This document shows, in pieces, positions 9,377 to 17,156 of a stretch of DNA of 64,000 nt. The position numbers and the translations under genes are program-made. The notes beneath the pieces are model-generated. The model made no database searches, was not told the origin of the DNA, and worked only from the letters and a program-made list of their open reading frames with translations. Source of the DNA: Nostoc favosum CHAB5714 (lineage in GTDB: Bacteria; Cyanobacteriota; Cyanobacteriia; Cyanobacteriales; Nostocaceae); assembly GCF_020829495.1 (NCBI RefSeq), contig NZ_JAIVFQ010000027.1, forward strand, positions 18,203-82,202, written 5' to 3'. Positions within the stretch are counted from its first letter, which is position 1. The number at the start of each line of letters is the position of its first letter.

Positions 9377-9940
9377 ATGGATACTGTTGTGCTAAATCTA
9401 GAACCAATTGCTCATTTAACTGATGAGCAATTTTATCAGTTGTGTATTGCCAATCGTGATTTAAGCCTGGAAATGAATGCAACCGGAGAATTAATAATTG
9501 TGCCACCAGTAGGAGGAGAAAGCGGAAATCAAGAAGCTGGACTGATCGCTGATTTAGAAATTTGGAATCGTCAAGCTAAATTAGGGAAAGTTTTTAGTTC
9601 TTCAACTATCTTTATACTTCCCAACGGTGCAAAACGTTCTCCTGATGCTGCTTGGGTAAAATTGGAGCGGTGGGAAGCTTTAACACCAGAACAACGAAAA
9701 AAATTTCCGCCACTTGTACCCGACTTTTTGATTGAACTGCGATCGGAGACAGACAGGCTTGCACCGATTCAAGAGAAAATGCAGGAATACATTAAAAATG
9801 GTCTGCGTTTGGGTTGGCTGATTAATCCTCAAGATGCAAGAGTTGAAATTTACCGACTTTTGAAAGCTGTAGAAGTTGTGCAAATGCCAGCAATTGTTTC
9901 TGGAGAAGATATACTACCTGGGTTTGAGTTGCAAGTATAG
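9377..9940 (+). CDS. Uma2 family protein, tandem paralogue
   Basis: A 187-residue Uma2-type protein, nearly identical to the product of 8615-9289 but without the internal 37-residue duplication, so it shows the ancestral form. Core motifs are PDFLIELRSETD and KMQEYIKNGLRLGWLI. Its upstream spacer (9291-9376) is a degenerate copy of the end of the first Uma2 gene plus its spacer, which shows that the duplicated unit was the tail of gene one plus gene two. Differences are few and scattered, so the duplication looks recent. Confidence 0.82.
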   Translation: MDTVVLNLEPIAHLTDEQFYQLCIANRDLSLEMNATGELIIVPPVGGESGNQEAGLIADLEIWNRQAKLGKVFSSSTIFILPNGAKRSPDAAWVKLERWEALTPEQRKKFPPLVPDFLIELRSETDRLAPIQEKMQEYIKNGLRLGWLINPQDARVEIYRLLKAVEVVQMPAIVSGEDILPGFELQV

Positions 9941-10393
9941 GTAAATGATAAGCCTGACGGTATAGCAAAGCTATATCGCATTGTCCCAAAAAATACTGCA
10001 CTTGTGAGGTGGGGCGATCGCGTACCCACCCGCCGTAGGCGATCGCATATCGCAACCACATAAAGCCAAGTCGCTGAAATTGAGTTGCAGTTTTGCCCAG
10101 TTAGTTATATTCTCAAATTGCTTGGAATAACAGATTTACTTGCGGAAACTTTCCGACAAAAGAATTAATCTCAGGGAAACGTCCTACGAAATTCAAAAAA
10201 GCGTGTTAAAAATGGTAACTGAACTAAAAACATAGCTTTTAAAAGACTAAAGAAAGTTGATTACCGAAGTATCATCAACATCTAGGGTGGAAAAATTTAA
10301 TCTAATTAGCTGCCCTAAAGAATGGTTAAACCTGTTGGTGTACTTGACTAATCAAGCAAGTAATAAGTTTGCAAGTATAAGGTATAGGTTTCA
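9941..10393. other. Intergenic region before the DUF3352 gene
   Basis: About 450 bases. HIP1-type octamers (GCGATCGC) occur near 10015 and 10039, separated by CACCCGCCGTAG. No gene, tandem repeat or terminator-like hairpin is convincing. Confidence 0.5.
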
Positions 10394-12160
10394 ATGGCAC
10401 CGCCTCTTGTGTCTGTTCCGATGAAGAAAAATAAGAAACCGTCTCTGGTGCTGACGCTCTCGGTTGCTGGGCTATTGATTGGTGCGGGGAGTGCAGCATA
10501 CTGGTTGTTAAGCCAGAGACAACGATCTTCTAGTGATTTGCTAGTAGGTGCAAATATTATTCCTGGTGATGCCCTGTTTGCGGTTTCTCTGACAACAGAT
10601 CCCCAGCAGTGGCAGAAATTGCGGGAGTTTGGGACAAAAGAAACCCAAGCAGAACTGGACAAAAATTTAGTTGAATTGCGCGATCGCTTTCTAACTAACA
10701 ATGGTTACGACTTCCAGAAAGATATCGCTCCTTGGGTAGGCAATGACGTTACGATCGCAATTCTTGCCCCAGCAATAGCGAGTAAAGCTGCACCCAAACC
10801 AGTTACCACCAATGAAGATACTGCTAGCGATCAGCAGTCGATGGTAATGGTATTACCAGTGAAAAACCCAGAAATCGCCAAAAACATTTTGGCACAACCT
10901 AAAACCCTTAAACAACGCAAATGGATTGACCGTATTTATCAAGGGATCGCCATTAAACAGAGTGAGGGACAAGCAGGAGAAAACTTCTCAGCAGCATTAC
11001 TAGATGGGCGTTTTTTAGTTATAACTGATAGTCCTAAAGCCACAGAACGAGCAATTGATGCTTACAAAAATCAAACATCCCTAGCCACAACAGGGGGCTT
11101 TGCTGAGAACTTTCCAAAAATTGCCGACTACCAACCCTTTGGACAGTTTTATATCAATGTGCCAACAGCAGCTAAAATAGCCGCAGCTTCTCCAAACCGC
11201 CCTTTACCTGCTCAAGTTTTGGCTCAACTGCAAAATAACCAAGGTTTAGCGGGGACAATGACCTTAGAGGCAGAAGGAATCCGCTTCAAGGGCGTTTCTT
11301 GGTTAAACCCTAATAGTCAACGGGTGCTGGCGGTAGAAAACAAAGCTGGGAAAATGCAAAGCCGCGTACCAGCAGAAACCTTAATGATGCTATCTGGTGG
11401 TAACTTACAGAGGTTGTGGGGAGATTACATTTTAACATCTCAGAGAAATCCCCTCTCGCCGATCGCACCAGAACAGATCAGAGGTGGTATAAAATCGCTT
11501 ACCGATCTCGATTTAGATAAGGATTTGCTCAGTTGGATGAAAGGCGAGTTTTCCTTATCACTAATTCCTACTACTCCAAAACAAGGCTCACCAGATGATT
11601 TTCGTGTCGGTTTACTGTTTATGGTACAGACAAGCAATCGCCAATCAGCTGAAGCATCCATAAAACAGCTCGATGAAGTGATGAGAAATCAATACCAGTT
11701 CCAAGTCCAACCGGCAAAAGTCGCAGGTCAACCCGTTGTTAACTGGGTTTCACCCTATGGTACTTTAACTGCCACCCACGGCTGGTTAGATGGAGATGTC
11801 GCCTTTCTAGTAGTGGGCGCTCCCGTTACTGATAAAATTCTTCCCAAACCTAACAACACACTAGCTAGCACTCTTCCATTCCAACAAACAGTTCCTACAG
11901 AACCAAATCCAACAAATGGTCAATTTTTTCTGGATGTCGAACGAACTGTGAAAAATTTCCCTTTACCAACTCTAATTCCCAATCAACAAACTTTGCTAGC
12001 TGCAACGCGCTCAATTGGGATGACATCCGCCGTCAGCGACAGTCGCAGTAACATCTACGACATTTTTCTAGCACTCAAAAAAGTTAGGAACACAACTCCC
12101 TTGCCTAGTCCAGAAAGTAATAAGAGCAGTTCTGTTACACCACCTACGACTTCTCCATAA
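10394..12160 (+). CDS. DUF3352 domain-containing membrane-anchored protein
   Basis: A 588-residue protein with a short cytoplasmic N-terminus and one hydrophobic segment (LVLTLSVAGLLIGAGSAAYW, about residues 16-36), so it is probably anchored with a large domain outside the cytoplasm. The body matches the cyanobacterial DUF3352 family: DALFAVSLTTDPQQWQKLR, WVGNDVTIAILAP, LLDGRFLVITDSPKATERAI, FSLSLIPTT. The Pro/Ser/Thr-rich C-terminus (LPSPESNKSSSVTPPTTSP) is probably disordered. The family is common in cyanobacteria and has no established function. It stands alone between repeat-rich spacers. Confidence 0.78.
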   Translation: MAPPLVSVPMKKNKKPSLVLTLSVAGLLIGAGSAAYWLLSQRQRSSSDLLVGANIIPGDALFAVSLTTDPQQWQKLREFGTKETQAELDKNLVELRDRFLTNNGYDFQKDIAPWVGNDVTIAILAPAIASKAAPKPVTTNEDTASDQQSMVMVLPVKNPEIAKNILAQPKTLKQRKWIDRIYQGIAIKQSEGQAGENFSAALLDGRFLVITDSPKATERAIDAYKNQTSLATTGGFAENFPKIADYQPFGQFYINVPTAAKIAAASPNRPLPAQVLAQLQNNQGLAGTMTLEAEGIRFKGVSWLNPNSQRVLAVENKAGKMQSRVPAETLMMLSGGNLQRLWGDYILTSQRNPLSPIAPEQIRGGIKSLTDLDLDKDLLSWMKGEFSLSLIPTTPKQGSPDDFRVGLLFMVQTSNRQSAEASIKQLDEVMRNQYQFQVQPAKVAGQPVVNWVSPYGTLTATHGWLDGDVAFLVVGAPVTDKILPKPNNTLASTLPFQQTVPTEPNPTNGQFFLDVERTVKNFPLPTLIPNQQTLLAATRSIGMTSAVSDSRSNIYDIFLALKKVRNTTPLPSPESNKSSSVTPPTTSP

Positions 12161-12184
12161 CAGCAATATGAAAAGTTAGGAGTG

Positions 12185-12330
12185 ATATCATGTCCGCATA
12201 AATAGTTATGCTAACCATAGCCATTACACCCCACCCCCAGCCCCTCCCCGCAAGCAGGAGGGGAGACAAAGCTACGCTTTGGCGGGGTGGGGTTCTTCGG
12301 GTTTAATAAGCAATCAAGCGGACATGATAT
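12185..12330. repeat. Inverted-repeat element with ATATCATGTCCGC ends
   Basis: A 146-bp segment bounded by perfect 13-bp inverted repeats, ATATCATGTCCGC (12185-12197) and GCGGACATGATAT (12318-12330). The interior has an inverted pair ACCCCACCCC / GGCGGGGTGGGG and CCCTCCCCGC / AGGAGGGG. Right-hand halves of the same repeat occur at 31675-31715 and 40829-40870. No convincing target duplication was seen. Confidence 0.65.
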
Positions 12331-12340
12331 GAGTAGTAGA

Positions 12341-12392
12341 GACGCGATTAATCGCGTCTGTACAGGAGTGAGTAGACGCGATTAATCGCGTC
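12341..12392. repeat. Palindromic GACGCGATTAATCGCGTC repeat, two copies
   Basis: Two perfect 18-bp palindromes at 12341-12358 and 12375-12392 (34-bp period), each followed by TGTACAGGAGTGAG. The same unit appears at 1771 and three times at 46313-46402. Confidence 0.85.
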
Positions 12393-12646
12393 TGTACAGG
12401 AGTGAGGAGTTGTACTAATTCTCAAAAATCTTGCCATACAACAATCTTCGCGTCTGGTGTGTCTTTACTTCAGAGCGATATCATCTGTAGCAACCTTAAA
12501 AGGAAATGCTATTAAAAATTATTAATTTATAACTCATAACTCATAACTCCTAACTCCTAACTTTCCCCTGTCCCATGACCCTCTAAGCATATAGGATCAG
12601 AACAGTCAGAATCCATATTTTAAATCATCCACGGAGAGAAGACTTT

Positions 12647-13705
12647 ATGAATTTGGTTGTACTCCAGAACTGGCTGGACAATGCCTCTTTTGCCATATTA
12701 TTCCTAACAATGCTCGTGTATTGGGGAGGAGCGGCTTTTCCGAATCTGCCTTATCTAGCCGCTTTGGGGACAGCTGGGATGGCGATCGCTAATTTGTGCA
12801 TGGCGACTCTACTAGGGGCACGATGGATAGAAGCTGGTTACTTTCCCTTAAGTAATCTCTATGAATCCCTGTTTTTCTTAACTTGGGGAATTACCACCGT
12901 CCATCTAATTGCTGAAAGTGGTAGCCGTAGCCGCTTAGTAGGAGTTGTTACAGCTCCTGTGGCAATGTTGATCGCTGCTTTTGCTACCATCACATTACCA
13001 TCCCAGATGCAAGCGTCAGAACCGCTAGTACCTGCCTTGAAGTCAAATTGGCTGATGATGCATGTCAGCGTTATGATGTTGAGTTATTCTGCTTTGATGG
13101 TGGGTTCGTTATTAGCGATCGCTTTTTTAGTTGTGACTCGCGGTCAAAACATCCAACTACAAGGTAGTTCTGTAGGTACTGGTGGCTATCGCAGCAACGG
13201 CTACCGCTTAAACAAAGCATCTGAGCTAATTTCTCAACCATCAGCCCCTTCTGCCGAAAATAACGGCTTTGCTCGTTTTGAAACTAGTAGCAACGGCAAC
13301 GGTAACGGTAACACCGCAGTTTTGGGTTTAGTAACTACCTCTGAGCCTCAAATAGCATCTGCCGAACCTCTTTCACCCCAGCGCCTTAGCCTTGCCGAAA
13401 CCCTCGACAACATCAGCTATCGCATCATCGGGCTAGGATTTCCCCTGCTGACAATTGGTATTATTGCCGGTGGCGTTTGGGCAAACGAAGCTTGGGGTTC
13501 CTACTGGAGTTGGGACCCCAAAGAAACTTGGGCATTAATTACCTGGTTAGTTTTCGCCGCCTATCTTCACGCCCGAATCACTCGCGGTTGGCAAGGGCGT
13601 CGTCCCGCAATTTTAGCCGCCACCGGCTTTGTTGTGGTTTGGGTTTGCTATCTCGGTGTGAATCTTTTGGGTAAAGGTTTGCATTCTTACGGTTGGTTCT
13701 TTTAG
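12647..13705 (+). CDS. ccsA: Cytochrome c biogenesis protein CcsA (Ycf5; also called CcsB)
   Basis: A haem-handling membrane protein of the System II cytochrome c maturation pathway, which with Ccs1/ResB attaches haem to c-type cytochromes such as cytochromes f and c6 on the lumen side. The 352-residue protein has about eight hydrophobic segments, the tryptophan-rich haem motif [13 protein letters not shown] (around residues 281-293), and a conserved end [13 protein letters not shown] Ser/Asn/Gly-rich loop (about residues 165-235) separates the early helices from the catalytic part, typical of cyanobacterial forms. ATG 12647 follows AGAGAAG at suitable spacing. Databases name this family both CcsA and CcsB. 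Confidence 0.92.
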   Translation: MNLVVLQNWLDNASFAILFLTMLVYWGGAAFPNLPYLAALGTAGMAIANLCMATLLGARWIEAGYFPLSNLYESLFFLTWGITTVHLIAESGSRSRLVGVVTAPVAMLIAAFATITLPSQMQASEPLVPALKSNWLMMHVSVMMLSYSALMVGSLLAIAFLVVTRGQNIQLQGSSVGTGGYRSNGYRLNKASELISQPSAPSAENNGFARFETSSNGNGNGNTAVLGLVTTSEPQIASAEPLSPQRLSLAETLDNISYRIIGLGFPLLTIGIIAGGVWANEAWGSYWSWDPKETWALITWLVFAAYLHARITRGWQGRRPAILAATGFVVVWVCYLGVNLLGKGLHSYGWFF

Positions 13706-14418
13706 TAACCTCATCCGTAACCCCTCTCCTCTGGTGGCTACCGTCTATACACCAGTGATCGAATTACCCAAAATAAAAGAAAAACCTCACCCTGTCCTAT
13801 CTTTAATCCCTCTCCTTAATAAGGAGAGGGACAGGTTTGGCGTAGCAAAACCAGGTGAGGTATCTTAGGGGCTGGGCAAAAATCTTAAATTGCATCAAAG
13901 ACTTGTGTGTACACCATAACCTCTGGCAAAGAGGGACAAAGGAGCAAATTTAAATTTACTATTATTTATCCAACAGAATTCAGGAGTCAGGAGTCAGAAT
14001 TCAAAATGACTTCTCTACGACTGGCGGATAGCGCAGCGTAAAGCCTTCTCTACGAGAGGCAACGCCTTCGGCATGGCAACGCTATGAGCGAGTCGGCGAT
14101 AGCGCAGCGTAAAGCCTTCTCTACGAGAGGCAACGCCTTCGGCATGGCAACGCTATGAGCGAGTATTCGAGCGTCGCGTCTGAATAATCGGCGTTTTTGC
14201 ACCCCCACAAAACAAGAAAATTTGGTGCTTAACAAGAAAGTGGCGGGTCTGAATCCCCGACTGATAGCGTAGCGATAGCGATAGCGTAGCGTCGGAACGA
14301 GCGTCAAGATTGCTGACTCCTGAATTCTGATTTCTGAATTCTTCTTCAACTCTTGGGAATTATTTCGGATGAACTGCTAAATCTGTGGAAAGTATAGATT
14401 TAGTGACAGGAGATTTTT
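13706..14418. other. Repeat-rich intergenic region
   Basis: About 710 bases with no supported gene. Near 13785-13860 an inverted arrangement AACCTCACCCTG ... CCAGGTGAGG surrounds the palindrome CCTCTCCTTAATAAGGAGAGG (split by one base). At 14028-14164 there is a 71-bp direct repeat listed separately. Near 14265-14290 the word GATAGCG/TAGCGTAGCG is repeated. Confidence 0.6.
14028..14164. repeat. Direct repeat, two 66-bp copies with 71-bp period
   Basis: Copies at 14028-14093 and 14099-14164 are identical over ATAGCGCAGCGTAAAGCC through CGCTATGAGCGAGT. Each copy contains internal small palindromes (TTCTCTACGAGAGG, GCCTTCGGC). Similar words appear near 6640 and in other spacers. Confidence 0.88.
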
Positions 14419-14727
14419 ATGGAAGATGGATTCGAGAGACTAAATCACGATGAAGTTGTGTCTATAGAACCAGACACCTTTAATAAATTAGATATTGCTA
14501 AAACTTTTAAAGTCCGTGATTTGATTACAGCAATTAAGGAATATATTGGAGCAGAAGAAACAGATGAGGTAAATTTGTATACCCAAGGATTAAATTGTGA
14601 GGTTTTGCAATTCAGTACTCAAGGATGGAAAAAAGGAAAAGTGAGACTTGCTTTAGAATTTTGTCCTGATGAATCAGAATCACCACTTGATGAAATTTTT
14701 CAAAAGCTCAAACAAGTAGAAAACTAA
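14419..14727 (+). CDS. KGK domain-containing protein
   Basis: A 102-residue protein that carries the signature of the cyanobacterial KGK family: an acidic N-terminal segment (FERLNHDEVVSIEPDTF), a central helix (FKVRDLITAIKEYIG) and the defining GWKKGKVRLALEFCPDE. ATG 14419 is preceded by AGGAGA, a good ribosome-binding site. The family is small, soluble and of unknown function. It stands alone among repeats. Confidence 0.8.
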   Translation: MEDGFERLNHDEVVSIEPDTFNKLDIAKTFKVRDLITAIKEYIGAEETDEVNLYTQGLNCEVLQFSTQGWKKGKVRLALEFCPDESESPLDEIFQKLKQVEN

Positions 14728-14799
14728 TACCCAATGAGCAAGGGTACTAAAGTCTGAAAACCTTAGTCTTTTTCTACTAGTTTACAGGTAAAAAATCAC

Positions 14800-14849
14800 A
14801 GTCCACTTCAGTGGACTTTGGCTATTAGCCCAGAAATTTATTTCTGGGC
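14800..14849. repeat. Double-hairpin intergenic repeat
   Basis: Two adjacent perfect hairpins: AGTCCACT-TC-AGTGGACT (14800-14817) and GCCCAGAAA-TTTA-TTTCTGGGC (14828-14849). They lie downstream of the KGK gene and of the MerR remnant on the other strand, so they could act as a two-way terminator. They also resemble a mobile hairpin repeat. Confidence 0.7.
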
Positions 14850-14867
14850 GGGCGGAGCCATCGCTTC

Positions 14868-15077
14868 CTATACAAAAGCTCTAGAATTCAGAAATGGAAA
14901 AATTTTTCGGAGAGTGACAGAAGAAGGGTATTCACCCTGTTGTTCTGTCAAATGTCCTAACCACCACAGAGTCATTGCTTTGCTTTGGACATCACCAATG
15001 CGTTCGTAGTAACGCAGCGTATGCACACTAAGATTGGTGAGTGCTGCGACTTGCTCAATAGTAAGGTCTTTTGTCAT
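14868..15077 (-). pseudogene. MerR-type regulator remnant
   Basis: The first 26 residues from the ATG at 15077 (MTKDLTIEQVAALTNLSVHT, then LRYYERIG) are a clear MerR winged-helix start with the family LRYYE(R/K)IG motif. Straight after this the sequence stops looking like MerR and continues for about 43 unrelated residues (DVQSKAMTLWWLGHL...) to a stop. The second wing, long helix and effector domain are missing, so it is a truncated or fused remnant. The second part vaguely resembles a TPR helix pair (AMTLWWLGHLTEQQGEY), which would make the locus a deletion scar joining two genes. Confidence 0.6.
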
Positions 15078-15398
15078 CACAAAAACCAAGGTAGCTCTTA
15101 GAGTGCGGTCTAAGTCAAGTTATACCAATTTTAAAAATGATTGTGACAGATGGACAGAGAAAACCCTGATACACTAAGCGGTTTCCAATCCAAAATCTAA
15201 AATCCAAAATCCAAAATGGTATTATTTTCTCCCTGATGTTACTATTTGTCAGATGATGCGGTTTTTAACTTCAGTTTGGATCTCCTCAAAATGCTGTTAT
15301 GTCGGCATAGTCACAGCATATTAGCGATTCGTGATACAAGCAGATGCACGCCGATACAATAGAAAATTATCTGTGTCCGTCTGCGGTAAAAAACCAAA

Positions 15399-16385
15399 AT
15401 GGTATGGACTCCTCTACACGCAAAAATCCATCGCACCATCCGATCGCGCCACTTATTTGAGCGCAACCAGCGTCTATTAATCGCTGTCTCCGGCGGACAG
15501 GATTCTCTGTGTTTAATAAAATTACTTTTAGATTTACAATCCAAATGGGGATGGGATTTAGGTATTGCCCACTGCGATCATCGTTGGCGTTCTGACTCCG
15601 AAGCTAATGCTCATCACGTTGAAAATTTAGCTAAAACTTGGGGTATAGCCTTTTATTTAGAAACAGCGAACGAACCTATAAATAGTGAAGCTGCTGCACG
15701 CGATTGGCGCTATCAAGCTTTAAGTGCGATCGCCAAAGCAAATAATTATCAATATATAGTTACAGGACACACCGCAAGCGATCGCGCCGAAACTCTCCTC
15801 TACAATTTAATTCGCGGTACTGGTGCTGATGGTTTGCAAGCCCTAACTTGGCAACGCCCGCTAACTACAGGCATTATGCTAGTGCGTCCACTTTTAGAAA
15901 TTACTCGCACACAAACAGAGCAATTTTGTCAAGAGTTTAAATTACCAATTTGGGAAGATTCCACCAATCAAGATTTGCAATATGCCCGCAACCGCATTCG
16001 CCAAGAGTTAATACCATATTTGCGGGAAAATTTCAATCCCCAGGTAGAATCAGCCTTAGCCCAAACAGCAGAACTTCTCCAAGCGGAAGTGGAATATTTA
16101 GAAAAATCTGCCCAGGAGTTGCGGGAAGAGGCGATGAACATGGGACATAAAGAAGATTCTCTTCCTCCCTTGAGATTCAATCGTCGGGTATTGCAGAAAG
16201 CACCATTGGCACTGCAACGTCGAGTGATGCGTCAGGTGTTGCAGCAAATACTGACTGATGCCCCTAGTTTTGAACACATCGAAAAATTAACGGCTCTAAT
16301 TATAGCGCCCAACCGATCGCAAACTGATCCATTTCCTGGTGGTGCGATCGCTCAAGTAGAAGGCGACTGGATCTGCTTGAAATAG
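15399..16385 (+). CDS. tilS: tRNA(Ile)-lysidine synthetase
   Basis: Forms lysidine at position 34 of the CAU-anticodon isoleucine tRNA so that it reads AUA. The 328-residue protein has the N-type ATP pyrophosphatase P-loop LIAVSGGQDSLC near residue 27, then the family stretches HCDHRWRSDSEANAHHVE, VTGHTASDRAETLLYNLIRG and WEDSTNQDLQYARNRIRQEL. It lacks most of the C-terminal domain of the E. coli enzyme, normal for cyanobacteria. higBA follows 30 bases downstream. Confidence 0.94.
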   Translation: MVWTPLHAKIHRTIRSRHLFERNQRLLIAVSGGQDSLCLIKLLLDLQSKWGWDLGIAHCDHRWRSDSEANAHHVENLAKTWGIAFYLETANEPINSEAAARDWRYQALSAIAKANNYQYIVTGHTASDRAETLLYNLIRGTGADGLQALTWQRPLTTGIMLVRPLLEITRTQTEQFCQEFKLPIWEDSTNQDLQYARNRIRQELIPYLRENFNPQVESALAQTAELLQAEVEYLEKSAQELREEAMNMGHKEDSLPPLRFNRRVLQKAPLALQRRVMRQVLQQILTDAPSFEHIEKLTALIIAPNRSQTDPFPGGAIAQVEGDWICLK

Positions 16386-16415
16386 TTATTTAAAGTCTTT
16401 TTGTTATCAGGGACG

Positions 16416-16715
16416 ATGCACATTATTAGTTTTATAATTTTAAGAGAATATGGAGAAAACCATGCAGACTGTCAGGAAGCACTAAGTAATTGGTATAAAG
16501 TTGTTACTAAAGCGAAATGGTTAAATTTAGTTGAAGTACAGCAGGTTTTTCCTAAAACTGAAGCTGTTGGTAATTTTACAGTTTTCAATATTAAAGGAAA
16601 TAAATATCGCTTGATTGTTAGTATAGATTATGAAGGGCAGTTAATTTATATTAAGTATATCCTCACCCATGCGGAATATGATAAGGATAACTGGAAAGAT
16701 GACCCTTACTTTTAA
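16416..16715 (+). CDS. higB: HigB-type toxin of a type II toxin-antitoxin system
   Basis: A 99-residue RelE-fold HigB toxin, predicted to cut mRNA on the ribosome. Supporting stretches are MHIISFIILREYGENHADCQ, LVEVQQVFPKTEAVGNFTVF, NIKGNKYRLIVSIDYE and YILTHAEYDKDNWKDDPYF, the usual HigB ending. The frame is open from a TTG at 16401, but ATG 16416 gives the family start. The last codons overlap the antitoxin start at 16699, so the two genes are translationally coupled, toxin first as in other higBA loci. Confidence 0.88.
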   Translation: MHIISFIILREYGENHADCQEALSNWYKVVTKAKWLNLVEVQQVFPKTEAVGNFTVFNIKGNKYRLIVSIDYEGQLIYIKYILTHAEYDKDNWKDDPYF

Positions 16716-17100
16716 TCCAGATAAATACAAAGAATTATTAACAGCTTATCTTCCCAAGCTGATAAAAAGTGAAGTTGAAAATGAACAAGCTTTAAAGATA
16801 GTAGAAGATTTAATGCACCGGGAACGTACCCCAGAAGAAGACGAACTTTATCATTTATTAATTACTTTAATTGAAAAGTTTGAACAAGAATATTATCAGC
16901 CAAGCCAGCAGAATAATCCTGTATCTATGTTGTTATTTATTTTAGATGAATCTGAGAGAAGTAGAGATGATTTAGTAGCGGTTTTAGGGACAGAAGATTT
17001 GGTTGATAATATTTTAAATGGACAACAGAAAATAAATACAGAACAAGCGCGTAAGCTGGGAGAGTTTTTTCATATAGAATCTAGTTTATTTATGAAATAA
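16699..17100 (+). CDS. higA: HigA-type antitoxin
   Basis: A 133-residue antitoxin paired with HigB. The start ATG 16699 (MTLTFNPDKYKELL) lies within the end of higB; an in-frame ATG at 16669 would give a longer form that is less typical. A helical N-terminal dimer region is followed by a C-terminal helix-turn-helix (SRDDLVAVLGTEDLVDNILN, then KINTEQARKLGEFFHIES), expected to bind the higBA promoter and to mask HigB. The gene ends just before the hairpin terminator at 17121. Confidence 0.87.
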   Translation: MTLTFNPDKYKELLTAYLPKLIKSEVENEQALKIVEDLMHRERTPEEDELYHLLITLIEKFEQEYYQPSQQNNPVSMLLFILDESERSRDDLVAVLGTEDLVDNILNGQQKINTEQARKLGEFFHIESSLFMK

Positions 17101-17120
17101 TAACTAAGTTCGTAGTTCCT

Positions 17121-17151
17121 ACTTGGGCTTTAGCTTGGCTAAAGCCCAAGT
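17121..17151. terminator. Perfect hairpin between higA and hmpF
   Basis: ACTTGGGCTTTAGC (17121-17134), loop TTG, and GCTAAAGCCCAAGT (17138-17151) form a perfect 14-bp stem. It sits between the convergent ends of higA and hmpF and has no strong T-run, so it may serve both directions. Confidence 0.75.
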
Positions 17152-17156
17152 ACTTG

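Larger units (their letters stand above)
8528..9940 (+). repeat. Tandem gene duplication (Uma2 unit), about 0.65-0.76 kb per copy
   Basis: Copy one runs from about 8528 to 9289 and copy two from 9291 to 9940. Matching landmarks are GGTTGCAAATTACACCT (8532 and 9294) and the start codons at 8615 and 9377 (762 bp apart). Copy one carries an extra 111-bp internal duplication. Confidence 0.88.

Noticed and set aside
10015..10046. GCGATCGC octamers as regulatory sites
   Set aside because: These are HIP1 sequences that are over-represented throughout cyanobacterial genomes, including inside genes of this window.
12183..12332. TGA on both sides of the ATATCATGTCCGC element as a target duplication
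   Set aside because: The partial copy near 31706 (after removing the nested MITE) is also followed by TGAG, so those bases look like part of the repeat and not a duplication.
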